Source: Chloroflexota bacterium (GTDB taxonomy: Bacteria; Chloroflexota; Limnocylindria; Limnocylindrales; CSP1-4). Taken from it: 64,000 bases of DNA. Positions 50,214 through 59,605 of this stretch are shown piece by piece. The stretch covers positions 90,134 through 154,133 of the forward strand of contig JAHBUZ010000009.1 in assembly GCA_019637815.1 (NCBI GenBank), given 5' to 3'. How positions within the stretch are numbered: position 1 is the first letter of the stretch; each line of letters opens with the position of its first letter. A program made the position numbers and the translations under genes. Below the pieces are notes generated by a model. That model saw only the letters and a program-made list of their open reading frames with translations, made no database searches and had not been told where the DNA came from.

Positions 50214-51119
50214 ATGACCACGCCGCGAGCCTTGCGACGCCGCGCTGCCCGCGGCCAGCGCTGGGCTGGCTGGTTGTTCGTGCTGCCTGCGCTCGTGGCA
50301 TACAGCGTGTTCGTGATCGTGCCACTCGCGATGACGGTCCACTACTCGACGCTCCGCTGGAACGGCATCGGCGAGTCGACGTTCGTGGGCATCGACAACT
50401 ATGTCCGGACGCTCACGGACCCCACGCTCCTGGGCATCATCGCCAACGCCTTCAAGCTCATCGTCTTCTTCTGCGGCGTGCCAGTGATCCTGGGGCTCCT
50501 CGTCGCATCGCTCATCCGCCGCATCGCCACCGGGATGCTCGGTACCGCGGCCCGGACGATCCTGTTCCTGCCCCAGGTCATCCCGCTCGTCGCGGCCGGG
50601 ATCATGTGGACCTGGCTGCTGTCCAAGAACGGGTTCGTCAACCAGGTGCTGTCGGCGATCGGGCTCGGTGGCCTCACGCGCACCTGGCTGGCCGACTTCG
50701 GCCTGGCCCTGCCGGCCGTCGGCGTCATCGGTGCCTGGGTGCTCCTCGGGCTGTGCACCATCCTGCTGCTGACCGGCATGAGCAAGATCGACCAGGCGCT
50801 GTACGAATCCGCACGCATCGACGGCGCCAGTCCGTGGCAGGAGTTCCGGTCCATCACGGTGCCGGCGCTCCGCTACGAGATCGGGGTGTGCATCACGGTC
50901 ACCGTCGTGGCCTCGCTCGCCGCGTTCGACATCGTGTACATCTCCACGCTCGGCGGTCCCGGGACCACCACGACCGTGCCCGGCCTCGAGATCTTCCGAC
51001 TCGCGTTCCTGGGCCGTCAGGTCGGTCTCGCGTCCGCGCTGGCGGTCGTGCTGGTGCTGCTGGTCCTCGTCACGGTGCTGCCGATCCAGCGGCTCACGCG
51101 CGAGGACACCGCCCGGTGA
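50214..51119 (+). CDS. Sugar ABC transporter permease (MalF/UgpA-like)
   Basis: Membrane protein of 301 residues, six segments (WLFVLPALVAYSVFVIVPLA first). The EAA loop is ESARIDGASPWQEFRSITVP (residues just after QALY), marking the MalF-type subunit. ATG 50214 follows the hairpin. Its stop overlaps the second permease start (GTGA). Confidence 0.9.
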   Translation: MTTPRALRRRAARGQRWAGWLFVLPALVAYSVFVIVPLAMTVHYSTLRWNGIGESTFVGIDNYVRTLTDPTLLGIIANAFKLIVFFCGVPVILGLLVASLIRRIATGMLGTAARTILFLPQVIPLVAAGIMWTWLLSKNGFVNQVLSAIGLGGLTRTWLADFGLALPAVGVIGAWVLLGLCTILLLTGMSKIDQALYESARIDGASPWQEFRSITVPALRYEIGVCITVTVVASLAAFDIVYISTLGGPGTTTTVPGLEIFRLAFLGRQVGLASALAVVLVLLVLVTVLPIQRLTREDTAR

Positions 51120-51940
51120 TCGTCGGTCGCACGGAGGCTTGGACCGGGCGCCTCCTGCTCATCCTGTTGATGGCCGTGACGATCGTGCCGTTCGTGAGCC
51201 TGTTCACGACCGCGCTCCACCCGTCACGCTCCGTGCCGCTCGGCATCACCTGGCCGGACGACCCGCAGTGGGGCAACTTCCTCGAGGCATTCGACCAGGC
51301 GCACATGGGGGAGCTGCTCGTGTCGAGCGTGCTCATCGTGCTGGGTGTGGTGCCCGTGGCGGTGGTGCTCGCGACCATGGCAGGCTTCGGGATCGGCCAT
51401 CTGCGCGTCCCCGGGTCCCGACCCCTGTTCCTGCTCTTCCTGCTCGGGCTGACGCTCCCCCTCGCGGGCATCATCATCCCGCTCTACTACCTCGCGCGCG
51501 AGCTGGGCATCTACGACACGAAGCTGGCCATCATCCTGCCGCTCATCGGTCTGTACATGCCCTTCGGGGTGTTCTGGATGCGGGCACACTTCGCGAACAT
51601 GCCGCAGGAGATCTCCGAGGCGGCGCGCGTGGATGGTGCGACGACGTGGCAGCTCTTCTGGCGCATCCATGTGCCGCTCGCATTGCCGGCCGTGTCATCC
51701 CTGGGCATCCTGTTCGCGGTCTGGACCTGGAACCAGTTCCTGCTGGCATTGGTGCTGGTCGAGGATCCGACGGAGCGCACCATGGCGGGAGCCCTGGGTG
51801 CGTTCCAGGGCCAGTACGCCACCGACATCCCGCTGCTCGCGGCGGGTTCGCTGGTCATCCTCACGCCGACGCTCATCGTGTTCCTGCTGTTCCAGCGGCA
51901 GTTCGTGTCGGCGCTGCTGCAGGGCTCGCTCAAGGGATGA
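51116..51940 (+). CDS. Sugar ABC transporter permease (MalG/UgpE-like)
   Basis: Membrane protein of 274 residues, six segments. EAA loop EAARVDGATTWQLFWRIHVP, then WTWNQFLLALVLVEDP, the MalG-type end. GTG 51116 overlaps the preceding stop; its own stop overlaps the GH13 start (ATGA). No ATPase gene is present in the operon, so a shared multi-sugar ATPase (MsiK/UgpC type) must come from elsewhere in the genome. Confidence 0.9.
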   Translation: MIVGRTEAWTGRLLLILLMAVTIVPFVSLFTTALHPSRSVPLGITWPDDPQWGNFLEAFDQAHMGELLVSSVLIVLGVVPVAVVLATMAGFGIGHLRVPGSRPLFLLFLLGLTLPLAGIIIPLYYLARELGIYDTKLAIILPLIGLYMPFGVFWMRAHFANMPQEISEAARVDGATTWQLFWRIHVPLALPAVSSLGILFAVWTWNQFLLALVLVEDPTERTMAGALGAFQGQYATDIPLLAAGSLVILTPTLIVFLLFQRQFVSALLQGSLKG

Positions 51941-53412
51941 CCCTCATGCAGGATCGGGCCGGCCCGCGTGTCGATGGCATGCACCTGCGGCCCGGCGCCC
52001 AGCTGGTGACCTATCCCGACTCGCTGGGCGGGAGCCTCCGGGAGGTCCGCCGCCTGCTGGACGGATCGCTCGCGGGCCTGTTCGGGGGCATCCACCTGCT
52101 GCCGCCGTTCCCCTCGTCGGGTGACCGGGGGTTCGCGCCGATCACCTACCGGACGATCGACCCACGCTTCGGGGACTGGACGGACATCGAGTCGCTGGCG
52201 CGTGACCACGACGTGCTGCTCGACGTCATGGTCAACCATCTGTCCCGTCGGAGCGAGGAGTTCCGCGAGCTGGAGCGTCACGGGCCGACGGCCAGCACGG
52301 CGCCGCTGTTCCTGACCCCCGAGCGGGTCTGGCCCGACGGTCCGCCACCGGCCGGGGATGTCGCGCGCATCTTCCTGCGCAAGGCGCGCGACCCGTTCTC
52401 GACCATCACCATCGAGGGCACGGGAGAACCACTCACCGTCTGGACCACGTTCGGTACGCCGGACGGCTTCGAGCAGGTGGATCTCGACCTCGCGCAGCCA
52501 GCGACCCGGGAGCTGGTGGCGGGGTGGCTCGCCACGCTCGCGGCGCATGGGGTGCGCATCGTCCGGCTCGATGCCGTGGGCTACGTGGTCAAGCGGGCGG
52601 GCACCAGCTGCTTCATGGTCGAGCCGGACATCTGGGACGCGCTCGCCTGGCTGCGCTCTGTCGCCGACCGACTCGACCTGTTGTTGCTGCCCGAGGTCCA
52701 CGACGTGCGCCCCACCCACGACCGGCTGGCGGAACACGGCTACTGGACGTACGACTTCGTGCTGCCTGGTCTCATGCTGCTCACGTTCGAGACCGGGGAT
52801 GCGAGCCGACTGGCCGATCATCTCGCCCGGTCGCCGGAGCGTCAGTTCACGACCCTCGACTGCCACGACGGCATCCCGATCCACCCCGACCTCCAGGGGA
52901 TCGCGACGTCCGACGAGATGCGCCGGCTGGCGGACGCGGTCGTGGCCCGGGGCGGCAACATCAACCACATCATGGGCGACCTGCCGTCGGGGGACGTGGA
53001 CGTCCATCAGCTCAACATCACGTACCACGCGGCGATGGCCGGGGACGACGGACGCTACCTCGCGGCACGTGCCATCCAGCTCTTCGCCAAGGGGGTCCCG
53101 CAGGTCTACTACGTGGGACTGCTCGCCGGTGGCAACGACCATGCGGCGGTGACGCGGACCGGTGAGGGACGGGCGATCAATCGCCACGACTACGCGCTGG
53201 CGGAGGTGGATGCGGCACTCGCCAGGCCGGTCGTGCAACGACTCATGCAGCTCCTGCGGATCCGCGCGACCCACCCGGCATTCCGGGGTGGGCTGGCCGT
53301 GGAGACGTGCGGGGCATCGACCCTCCGACTCGTCCGGAGCGCCGGGCGCGATCGATGCACCCTCCGTGTCGATGTGGGCTCCGGTGCCATGGACCTGACG
53401 GTCGACACCTAG
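51937..53412 (+). CDS. GH13_18 sucrose phosphorylase-like enzyme
   Basis: Protein of 491 residues, close to the 504 of Bifidobacterium sucrose phosphorylase. Matching parts are LVTYPDSLGGSLREVRRLL, DVMVNHLSRRSEEF, IVRLDAVGYVVKRAGTSCFM with nucleophile D212, LLPEVHD with acid/base E253, TLDCHDGIPI with D311, and VPQVYYVGLLAGGNDHAAV. The enzyme splits sucrose or a related glucoside with phosphate to give glucose 1-phosphate. The loop that senses the acceptor (IFLRKARDPF) differs from YRPRPGLPF of sucrose phosphorylase, so sucrose 6'-phosphate, glucosylglycerol or glucosylglycerate are alternatives. Start ATG overlaps the permease stop. Cytoplasmic. Confidence 0.9.
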   Translation: MTLMQDRAGPRVDGMHLRPGAQLVTYPDSLGGSLREVRRLLDGSLAGLFGGIHLLPPFPSSGDRGFAPITYRTIDPRFGDWTDIESLARDHDVLLDVMVNHLSRRSEEFRELERHGPTASTAPLFLTPERVWPDGPPPAGDVARIFLRKARDPFSTITIEGTGEPLTVWTTFGTPDGFEQVDLDLAQPATRELVAGWLATLAAHGVRIVRLDAVGYVVKRAGTSCFMVEPDIWDALAWLRSVADRLDLLLLPEVHDVRPTHDRLAEHGYWTYDFVLPGLMLLTFETGDASRLADHLARSPERQFTTLDCHDGIPIHPDLQGIATSDEMRRLADAVVARGGNINHIMGDLPSGDVDVHQLNITYHAAMAGDDGRYLAARAIQLFAKGVPQVYYVGLLAGGNDHAAVTRTGEGRAINRHDYALAEVDAALARPVVQRLMQLLRIRATHPAFRGGLAVETCGASTLRLVRSAGRDRCTLRVDVGSGAMDLTVDT

Positions 53413-53492
53413 CATCGGCCCCAGGCTGTCGCGCCGGGATCCTCGACCAGGTCGGGGACCCTGCGCTGCGCCAGCCCGCCTGGGACCAGCCG

Positions 53493-53957
53493 CTAGGTGG
53501 ACGGACCTTCCCGGACCATGACCGTGTAGATCGCCCGCAGCTGTCGCAGCTGCTCGTCGTCGAGGCGGCGATACACCCAGGCGCGCTGTCGCCGGATGCC
53601 GTCGGTGAGATCCGCGAGCAACCGCTCCCCTGCGTCGGTGGTCTCGATGCGCCGGACGCGGCGGTCATCCGGGTCCTCCGTGCGGACGAGCAGGCCGCGC
53701 CTGACGAGCCGCTGGATGATCCCCGTCGCCACGTTGGGCTTGACACCGATGTGGGTGGCCACGGTGGAGATGGGTGCAGCCGTGCCGCACTGACGCACGA
53801 ACATCATGGTCCGGACCTGCTGGAGCGTCAGGTCCGCCTCGGCCATCACGACCGCCTCGTCGGGCACGGTCATCGAGATGAGCTCGTGCTCCAGCCGCAT
53901 CAGGTCGTCGAGGATCGCCGCTCGCTCATCGGGCGAGCGTCCATGGTCCTCCGGCAT
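53493..53957 (-). CDS. MarR-family transcriptional regulator
   Basis: Protein of 154 residues. The winged helix is LTLQQVRTMMFVRQCGTAAP, ISTVATHIGVKPNVATGIIQ and RLVRRGLLVRTEDPDDRRVRRIE (wing DPDDRR). ATG 53957 has GGGGGTG upstream; the frame could extend to 54011. Divergent from the DHA2 exporter with the operator region between, so it probably represses the exporter and itself until a drug-like ligand binds. Confidence 0.9.
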   Translation of the reverse strand: MPEDHGRSPDERAAILDDLMRLEHELISMTVPDEAVVMAEADLTLQQVRTMMFVRQCGTAAPISTVATHIGVKPNVATGIIQRLVRRGLLVRTEDPDDRRVRRIETTDAGERLLADLTDGIRRQRAWVYRRLDDEQLRQLRAIYTVMVREGPST

Positions 53958-54005
53958 GGCACCCCCATGATCGGTCGCGGTCGTGCGGTTCGGTCGACAC
54001 GAATG

Positions 54006-54031
54006 ATTCACCTACAGTGGACCATTCACCT
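54006..54031. promoter_or_regulatory. Candidate operator between MarR and exporter genes
   Basis: ATTCACCT is present twice as a direct repeat (54006-54013 and 54024-54031), 18 bp apart, with TTCACC...GTGGAC forming a partial inverted repeat between. It is placed to control both divergent genes. Confidence 0.5.
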
Positions 54032-54079
54032 GTCGCGTGCTATCGTTCGCCGCCGACACATCCTACTCGGGAGGCACGC

Positions 54080-55726
54080 TTGGGCACGCAGGTTCATGCA
54101 GGGGAGCCGGACGGCATCGATGCCGAGAGCATCGAGGAGGGCATCGATCCGGGCGCATATGGCCGTCGCTGGCGGATCCTGGCCACGCTCTGCCTGTCCC
54201 TGATGGCCGTGATGCTCGCCAACTCGAGCATCAACCTGGCACTGCCGGCGCTGTCCCGGGAGCTGGGGCTGACCCAGCTGGAGCTCACTTGGGTGGTGGA
54301 GGCATACGCGCTCGTCTTCGCGAGCCTGCTGTTCATCGCCAGCGCGGTCGCGGACCGATACGGCCGTCGCATCGTCATGCAGGTCGGGCTCGGCCTGTTC
54401 CTGGCGGCCTCCATGTACGCGGGCTTCGTCGCCGGGAGCGGGACCGAGCTGATCGCGGCCCGGCTGCTCATGGGCATCGGCGGCGCGATGGTGATGCCCA
54501 CGACCCTGTCCATCGTCAACGTCGTGTTCCCCCGTCGGGAGCGCGCCAAGGCCATCGCCGTGTGGTCCGGCATCGCGGGTGCCGGGATCATGCTCGGCTC
54601 GATCGCGTCCGGACTGCTCCTGGAGTTCTTCAGCTGGGAGTCGACGTTCCTGTTCGGCGGGTTCGTCGCGGTCGCGGCGCTCGTGGGCAACCAGGTCGTC
54701 GTCCCGGAGTCGCACGATCCCGCCCGCACGCCGGTGGACTGGACGGGCGGCGTCCTCGCCACGACCGGGCTCGCGGGCGTGGTCTACGCGATCATGGAGG
54801 TGCCATCACACGGGCTCGGGGACCCGATCATCGCGGGCGCGCTCGTGGGCGGCTTGGTGGCGCTCGCGGCGTTCGTCTGGTGGGAGCTCCGGACCGACCA
54901 TCCGCTGCTGGACGTACGCATGTTCCGGGCGCCGTCGCTGGGCCTCTCGGCACTCGCCATCACGCTCACGTTCTTCGCCCTCATGGGCGCGTTCTTCGGC
55001 CTCAGCCAGATGTTCCAGCTCGTGATGGGCTTCAGCGCCCTCACGTCCTCGGTCGCGTTCCTGCCGGTGATGCTGCCCATGATCCTGCTGTCGCCCTTCG
55101 TCCCACGTGTCGTGGCCCGCGTCGGCACCAAGCTGACCGTGGCGCCCGGTCTCGCCATCGTCGCGATCGGCTTCCTGCTCATGGCGAACTGGCCCGCGGA
55201 GCCGAGCTACTGGGAGGTGCTGGCCGCCGTCGCGGTCATGGTCGTGGGCATGGCGCTCGTGATGACCACGGCGACCAACATGATGATGGCCGCCGTGCCC
55301 CGACACCGCTCTGGCATGGGCTCAGCGCTCAACGACACCACGCGGGAGTTCGGAGCCGCGCTGGGAATCGCGGTGCTCGGATCCATGGTCAGCTCCGGAT
55401 ACACCCAGCACGTCGCCGGGGCGATCGCCGGACTCCCGGACCAGGCCCGGGAGCTGGCGAGTCGCTCCCTCGGTGGCGCCATCCTCGTCGCCGAGCAGAT
55501 GGGTGATGCCGGGGCATCGCTGGTCACCGCCGCACGCGCTGCGTTCATGGCCGGCAACTCGTCCGCCATGGTCGTCTCGGCGGGCATCGTGGTCATGGCC
55601 GCGATCATCGTCGCCATCGGGCTGCCCAACCGACTGACCACGGAGCCCACCGACGAGCCGACGGATGACGACCTGGAGCTGGTGGTGTCGCCCAGGATGG
55701 ATGGTCTCCCGGCAGCCGATGCCTGA
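54080..55726 (+). CDS. MFS exporter of the DHA2 (14-helix) family
   Basis: Protein of 548 residues with 14 membrane segments. Motif A-like AVADRYGRRIVMQVGLG, the start LSLMAVMLANSSINLALPAL with SINLALP, and motif C-like SGIAGAGIMLGSIASGLLLE are typical of the DHA2/EmrB-QacA exporters. I chose TTG 54080 because GGGAGG lies five bases upstream; an ATG at 54017 would sit in the operator. Divergent MarR gene suggests ligand-induced efflux. Confidence 0.88.
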   Translation: MGTQVHAGEPDGIDAESIEEGIDPGAYGRRWRILATLCLSLMAVMLANSSINLALPALSRELGLTQLELTWVVEAYALVFASLLFIASAVADRYGRRIVMQVGLGLFLAASMYAGFVAGSGTELIAARLLMGIGGAMVMPTTLSIVNVVFPRRERAKAIAVWSGIAGAGIMLGSIASGLLLEFFSWESTFLFGGFVAVAALVGNQVVVPESHDPARTPVDWTGGVLATTGLAGVVYAIMEVPSHGLGDPIIAGALVGGLVALAAFVWWELRTDHPLLDVRMFRAPSLGLSALAITLTFFALMGAFFGLSQMFQLVMGFSALTSSVAFLPVMLPMILLSPFVPRVVARVGTKLTVAPGLAIVAIGFLLMANWPAEPSYWEVLAAVAVMVVGMALVMTTATNMMMAAVPRHRSGMGSALNDTTREFGAALGIAVLGSMVSSGYTQHVAGAIAGLPDQARELASRSLGGAILVAEQMGDAGASLVTAARAAFMAGNSSAMVVSAGIVVMAAIIVAIGLPNRLTTEPTDEPTDDDLELVVSPRMDGLPAADA

Positions 55727-56251
55727 CGATCGGAGCCCGGGGTGTCGCTGGCGAGGACTCACTCCGTCAGCGCCGTCCGGTGCAGACCCTGAGGCTCCAG
55801 TCAACGCGACTCCTGGTCCCATCGCGATGCCTGGTCGGTCGATCACACCGGCGCTTTGCGATCGCTCTCCCAGACGCCCGGCGGCCGGGGATGCTCGACG
55901 AGGGCAGCCTCGGCTTCGCGGTCGACAGCGCGCTGGTCCGGGTCATGCCACTGAGCCCGTGGCCTAGCTGTTGTCTCCCCCGCGACGTCGCTGACACGGT
56001 CAGTCCGCGAGCAGTTCCGTGAGGCGTCGCTCCGGCGTCCGTCCGCCGATGCCTAGGCGGGGTGGCGAACAGGATCGCGGCAAGCATCCCCAAGCGGACG
56101 GCATCCGTGACCGGACCGGCCATGCACCGCGAGGTCCGGGTCGTCGTCCGTCGAGATGGCGTGCGCTCCTCCGGGGTGGAGGCCGTGCGGGTCACGTCGA
56201 CACGCCGTCTGAGGTTCGCCGGTGATCGCCGGCATAGGTACGTGCCCGCTC
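55727..56251. other. Gene-free stretch before the DNA methyltransferase
   Basis: About 525 bp without a credible gene in any frame: all frames are short or Arg/Pro-rich. It separates the MarR/exporter pair from the second accessory island and may mark its left edge. No clear repeat or tRNA seen. Confidence 0.5.
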
Positions 56252-56280
56252 TTGACAGGAGGACGATCCCGCCCATAAGC
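56252..56280 (+). promoter_or_regulatory. Possible promoter of the DNA methyltransferase gene
   Basis: TTGACA (56252-56257) and ATAAGC (56275-56280) are 17 bp apart. The ATG of the methyltransferase is at 56286, five bases after the -10, so a transcript would be leaderless. The -35 is perfect and the -10 weak. Confidence 0.45.
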
Positions 56281-56285
56281 CCGGG

Positions 56286-57272
56286 ATGCAAGATCCCGCG
56301 CAGCCCCTCCGTCCAGGACCCGCCGTCATCAGCGACGGGCCCACCATCCTCGACCGCGTCGTCAACGTCGCCTCGGTCAGACAGCGCTCGCCCTTCCGCT
56401 ATCCGGGCGGCAAGACCTGGTTCGTGCCGGCAGCGAGCGCGTGGCTGGCGTCCCGACCCCGGAGACCCGCGCTGCTCGTGGAGCCCTTCACGGGTGGCGG
56501 GACCATCGGGCTGACCGCGGCCTTCGAGGGTCTTGTCGACCGGGTCCTGTTGGTGGAGCTCGACCCCGCGGTGGCGGCGGTCTGGCGGGTGCTCGTCGAC
56601 GGGCAGGGGCCAGGGCTCGCCGATCGGATCATGGCGTTCGAGTGCACGCTGGACAACGTCATCGAGACGCTCGCCCGGACCCCGGCGACGACCCTCGAGC
56701 GGGCCTTCGCCACCATCGTCCGCAACCGGACGGCCCGTGGCGGCATCATGGCCGAGGGCGCCGGGCTCATCCGGGTCGGCGAGGACGGCAAGGAGGGCAG
56801 GGGCATCGCGTCCCGCTGGTATCCGGGGACGCTCCGCGACCGGATCCTCGCCATCCACGACATCCGCGATCGCCTGTCGTTCATCGAGGGCGACGGGCTC
56901 GGGGTCATCGAGGCGCACCTGGACGAGCCCGACACGGTCTTCTTCGTGGACCCGCCCTACACCGCCGGTGGCAAGCGCGCCGGGTCGCGGCTCTACACCG
57001 CCAGCCACCTCGACCATGCGCGCCTGTTCGCCCGGTGCGCGTCGGCTGCGGGTGACTTCCTGATGACCTACGACGACGCGGACGAGGTCGGTGCGCTCGT
57101 CGAGGCGCATGGGCTGGCGTCACTCCCCATGGCCATGCGGAACTCCCATCACGAGACCATGCGCGAACTGCTGATCGGGCGCGACCTCTCCTGGGTGGCC
57201 GGGACGGCGCCCGTCGCGTCGAAGCCGGTCGTGGGACCAGGCAGGCGGATGCCGGCGACACGGGCCGCCTGA
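56286..57272 (+). CDS. DNA adenine N6-methyltransferase, D12/Dam class
   Basis: Protein of 328 residues. SPFRYPGGKTWFVP (about 35-48; S-adenosylmethionine-binding PGGK), VEPFTGGGTIGLTAAFEG (motif I), and FFVDPPYTAGGK with catalytic DPPY at 222-225 are the D12-class motifs. The middle (about 110-200) is the target-recognition part and has no known match I can recall. No restriction gene of obvious type adjoins, but a PD-(D/E)xK-like gene is 3 kb downstream. It may be a solitary (phage-type) methylase or one half of a restriction system. Confidence 0.9.
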   Translation: MQDPAQPLRPGPAVISDGPTILDRVVNVASVRQRSPFRYPGGKTWFVPAASAWLASRPRRPALLVEPFTGGGTIGLTAAFEGLVDRVLLVELDPAVAAVWRVLVDGQGPGLADRIMAFECTLDNVIETLARTPATTLERAFATIVRNRTARGGIMAEGAGLIRVGEDGKEGRGIASRWYPGTLRDRILAIHDIRDRLSFIEGDGLGVIEAHLDEPDTVFFVDPPYTAGGKRAGSRLYTASHLDHARLFARCASAAGDFLMTYDDADEVGALVEAHGLASLPMAMRNSHHETMRELLIGRDLSWVAGTAPVASKPVVGPGRRMPATRAA

Positions 57273-57413
57273 GGTCTGGGCCTGGGCAGCCTCGGCGCGG
57301 ACGGACGATCTCGGTGTTCACCATCGATCTGCGGGACCGCCCCTGCCAACCCGAGCGGCATCCGCGGTCCCGGGGCGCAGTCTCCGTGAGGTCGACGCCG
57401 GGGACGGCGAATC

Positions 57414-58097
57414 TCAGTCCACGGGCCGAAGGAAGCCACGTCCGACGCAGCGGATGCCGGCCGCCTGGCGTGAGACCTGGAACGCATCCACGACCGTGTC
57501 GACGACGATGCGACCAAGGCGGGAGTCGGTCGGGACCGGAGGGATCGGCGGCTTCGTCTCCGCCAGCAGGAGCCGGGTGAGCATGGCGTCAAAGACCGAC
57601 GCTGGCATGAGCAGTGCGGCCATCCCCAGGTTGGCCTGGATCTCCCGCCAGTCCTTCGGCTCGGTCGCACGCTCGATCGTGGCGCCAGAACAGCGAGCGA
57701 AGGACCTCGGCACACGCCCTCCAGCGTCGACCGCGAACAAGCTGCCGTGCAGCAGGATGTGGGCAGCCTCGTGTGCCAACGTCGCCCGCCACCGGCCGAT
57801 ATCGCCAGCAGTGGCCCCATCGACGGTGGCCCGGTCCGTCAGGCGTCGGTCGATGGATACCCGCACGGGCTCGCCGAAGACCGTGTAGCCGAGGACCCCC
57901 GGCGGGGTGGTCGCACCATAGTCGACCTCTGCCCGGAGGTGCTGTTCCAGAAGGCTCTCGACATCGACCCGCGGAGCATCGATCGTCGGCAGCAGCCCGG
58001 CATCCGACAACAGCGCCTCGCCGAGCGTTTCGATCTCGTGGAGCGCGTACCAAAGCCGCCGGCTGCCGTCGTTACCGATCCTGAGGCGGCCGGTCAT
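57414..58097 (-). CDS. ImmA/IrrE-family metallopeptidase
   Basis: Protein of 227 residues with the zinc-protease motif HEAAH at 109-113 (RATLAHEAAHILLHGSL) and a downstream helix (EIQANLGMAALLMP) that gives the third ligand, E. This is the ImmA/IrrE domain, which cleaves or modulates XRE-type repressors in mobile elements and the SOS-like response. It overlaps the XRE gene (26 bp), the usual arrangement. It probably inactivates that repressor when induced. Confidence 0.88.
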   Translation of the reverse strand: MTGRLRIGNDGSRRLWYALHEIETLGEALLSDAGLLPTIDAPRVDVESLLEQHLRAEVDYGATTPPGVLGYTVFGEPVRVSIDRRLTDRATVDGATAGDIGRWRATLAHEAAHILLHGSLFAVDAGGRVPRSFARCSGATIERATEPKDWREIQANLGMAALLMPASVFDAMLTRLLLAETKPPIPPVPTDSRLGRIVVDTVVDAFQVSRQAAGIRCVGRGFLRPVD

Positions 58098-58455
58098 CGA
58101 GCGCGGGGAGGTCGGGGACCTGGTCGAGGAGTTGGCGGAGTCCCTCGGGCGTCACGCGACGCTCGGAAAGCTGGCGGAAGAGGATGCCAGCCTCGGGATT
58201 GCGGCGGAGATATCGGTCGGCCGTATCACCGATCCTGCCTGCCGCCGCCATGAGTTCGTCGAAGTCGAGGTCGAGCTCGGTCGCGATCTCCCGGAGGACA
58301 TCCTCCGACGGGACGCGCCGATCGTTCTCGATGTCCGAGAGATACGACGGTGCCTTCTGCACGCCCTCGGCCAGCTTGCGCAGGGTCATGCGCTTGCGGG
58401 CACGTCCGATCCTGATGCGGTCACCGAGTGTCTCCGCGGGTGGTCTCTCAGCCAT
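58072..58455 (-). CDS. XRE-family transcriptional regulator
   Basis: Protein of 127 residues. Helix-turn-helix: LGDRIRIGRARKRMTLRKLA, EGVQKAPSYLSDIENDRRVP and SEDVLREIATELDLDFDELM. The C-terminal part (RNPEAGILFRQLSERRVTPE) is typical of XRE regulators paired with ImmA. ATG 58455 follows GGAGG at five bases. Probably represses itself and the divergent Beta-protein gene. Confidence 0.92.
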   Translation of the reverse strand: MAERPPAETLGDRIRIGRARKRMTLRKLAEGVQKAPSYLSDIENDRRVPSEDVLREIATELDLDFDELMAAAGRIGDTADRYLRRNPEAGILFRQLSERRVTPEGLRQLLDQVPDLPALDDRPPQDR

Positions 58456-58496
58456 GTACGCCTCCTTGCGAACGATGATACACTGGCCGGCGTACA
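58455..58496. promoter_or_regulatory. Inverted-repeat operator and promoter between XRE and Beta-protein genes
   Basis: TGTACGCC (58455-58462) and GGCGTACA (58489-58496) are perfect 8-bp inverted arms, 26 bp apart. On the minus strand a TATCAT -10 box (58480-58475) lies between them. The left arm overlaps the XRE start codon. A dimeric XRE repressor could bind both arms and switch off its own gene. Confidence 0.6.
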
Positions 58497-58540
58497 CAGC
58501 GTTCCTCCCCGGTGCCCTGGGGACCAAGGGGTCATGTGCG

Positions 58541-59605
58541 ATGGACATCAACGATAGCGGGCAGGCCGTCCTCGAACGGCCTTGGCGACATCTCCCGATC
58601 CTGAAGGCCAAGGACGCCGAGCTCGGCGCACTGGAAGTGTCCCAACTCGCGGTGGTCGACCGGCTCACTCCCATGTTCGACCTGTTCGACGACGGGCGTC
58701 GCCTTGCCCGGTCCTTGGGTCGCCAGCGTCGCGCCTTCGGCGTCGCCGAGGGCATCGTTCTGGTCGACGGTAACCCACAGCCGGGGACGCCCGGGCTCGA
58801 CCCGGTGACCTACCGCGAGGCGCTCGAGGACGTGGTGGCCGCCGGCTGGATCGCGGTCCCGGTCACCGGGCTGCGCCGATCGGACGCCTACCGTGAGGTC
58901 GTCACAGGGTGGGCGGGCGAGAAGGGGACCGGTGCCGTAGTGCGGCTCCTTCGCGAGGACTTCCAGGAGCCAAGCATCGGTCAGCGCGTGGATGACCTCC
59001 TAAACACCTTGGAGCTCCTGCCCCAGCAGGTCGACCTGGTGATCGACCTGCGGTCTCTGCCATACGAGCAGGTGGAGGCGACGTGGAACGCGGTGCGCGG
59101 GATGCTCCTGGCGTTGCCCGTCATCGATGCCTGGCGGCATCTCGCGGTGGCGGCCACCGGGATGCCCGCCGACATGCGAGGGGTGGAGTTCGACGCCATC
59201 ACCCCGTTGCCGCGTTCGGAGTGGGCGCTACGGCTCGACATACTCGATCGAGCCGGTCGATTCCCGCGCCTGCCGACGTACTCGGACTACGTCATCGCGC
59301 ATCCCGATGACGAGCCGTCGATCGGTGGCGCGGGCCAGCCGCCCAACTTCCGGTTCACCCACGGCCCCGAGTGGCTGATCGTGCGCGGTGCGAAGGCCGA
59401 CCAGCCGGTCGACCGCTTCCGGGAACTGCTGGCGACGCTGCCCGCAGACGGTGGATGCGACGCATCCTCGTCATGCGCGGGCGAGCGGTGGGTTCGTGAA
59501 CAGGACTTCGACGGCCCGAGCAATGCGACCACCCGTCGCCGCTACGCGACGATCCATCATCTGTCGGCCACTACGCAGCTGCTCTCCAGCCAGCCCGCTG
59601 CCTGA
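58541..59605 (+). CDS. Beta-protein family (T4 Beta-like) protein
   Basis: Protein of 354 residues starting ERPWRHLPILKAKDAELGAL, the signature of the Beta_protein family (PF14350, as I recall it), then VDRLTPMFDLFD, RLLREDFQEPS and LDLVIDLRSL-like VDLVIDLRSLPYEQV, and YSDYVIAHPDDEP. The family was named after a phage T4 protein and occurs with sce7726-family genes and XRE/ImmA pairs; its function is not known. ATG 58541. Convergent with the sce7726-like gene (35-bp overlap). Confidence 0.8.
   Translation: MDINDSGQAVLERPWRHLPILKAKDAELGALEVSQLAVVDRLTPMFDLFDDGRRLARSLGRQRRAFGVAEGIVLVDGNPQPGTPGLDPVTYREALEDVVAAGWIAVPVTGLRRSDAYREVVTGWAGEKGTGAVVRLLREDFQEPSIGQRVDDLLNTLELLPQQVDLVIDLRSLPYEQVEATWNAVRGMLLALPVIDAWRHLAVAATGMPADMRGVEFDAITPLPRSEWALRLDILDRAGRFPRLPTYSDYVIAHPDDEPSIGGAGQPPNFRFTHGPEWLIVRGAKADQPVDRFRELLATLPADGGCDASSSCAGERWVREQDFDGPSNATTRRRYATIHHLSATTQLLSSQPAA

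Noticed and set aside
55727..56251. Short plus- and minus-strand frames before the methyltransferase
   Set aside because: All are short, Arg/Pro/Ser-rich and without ribosome sites; no frame looks conserved.
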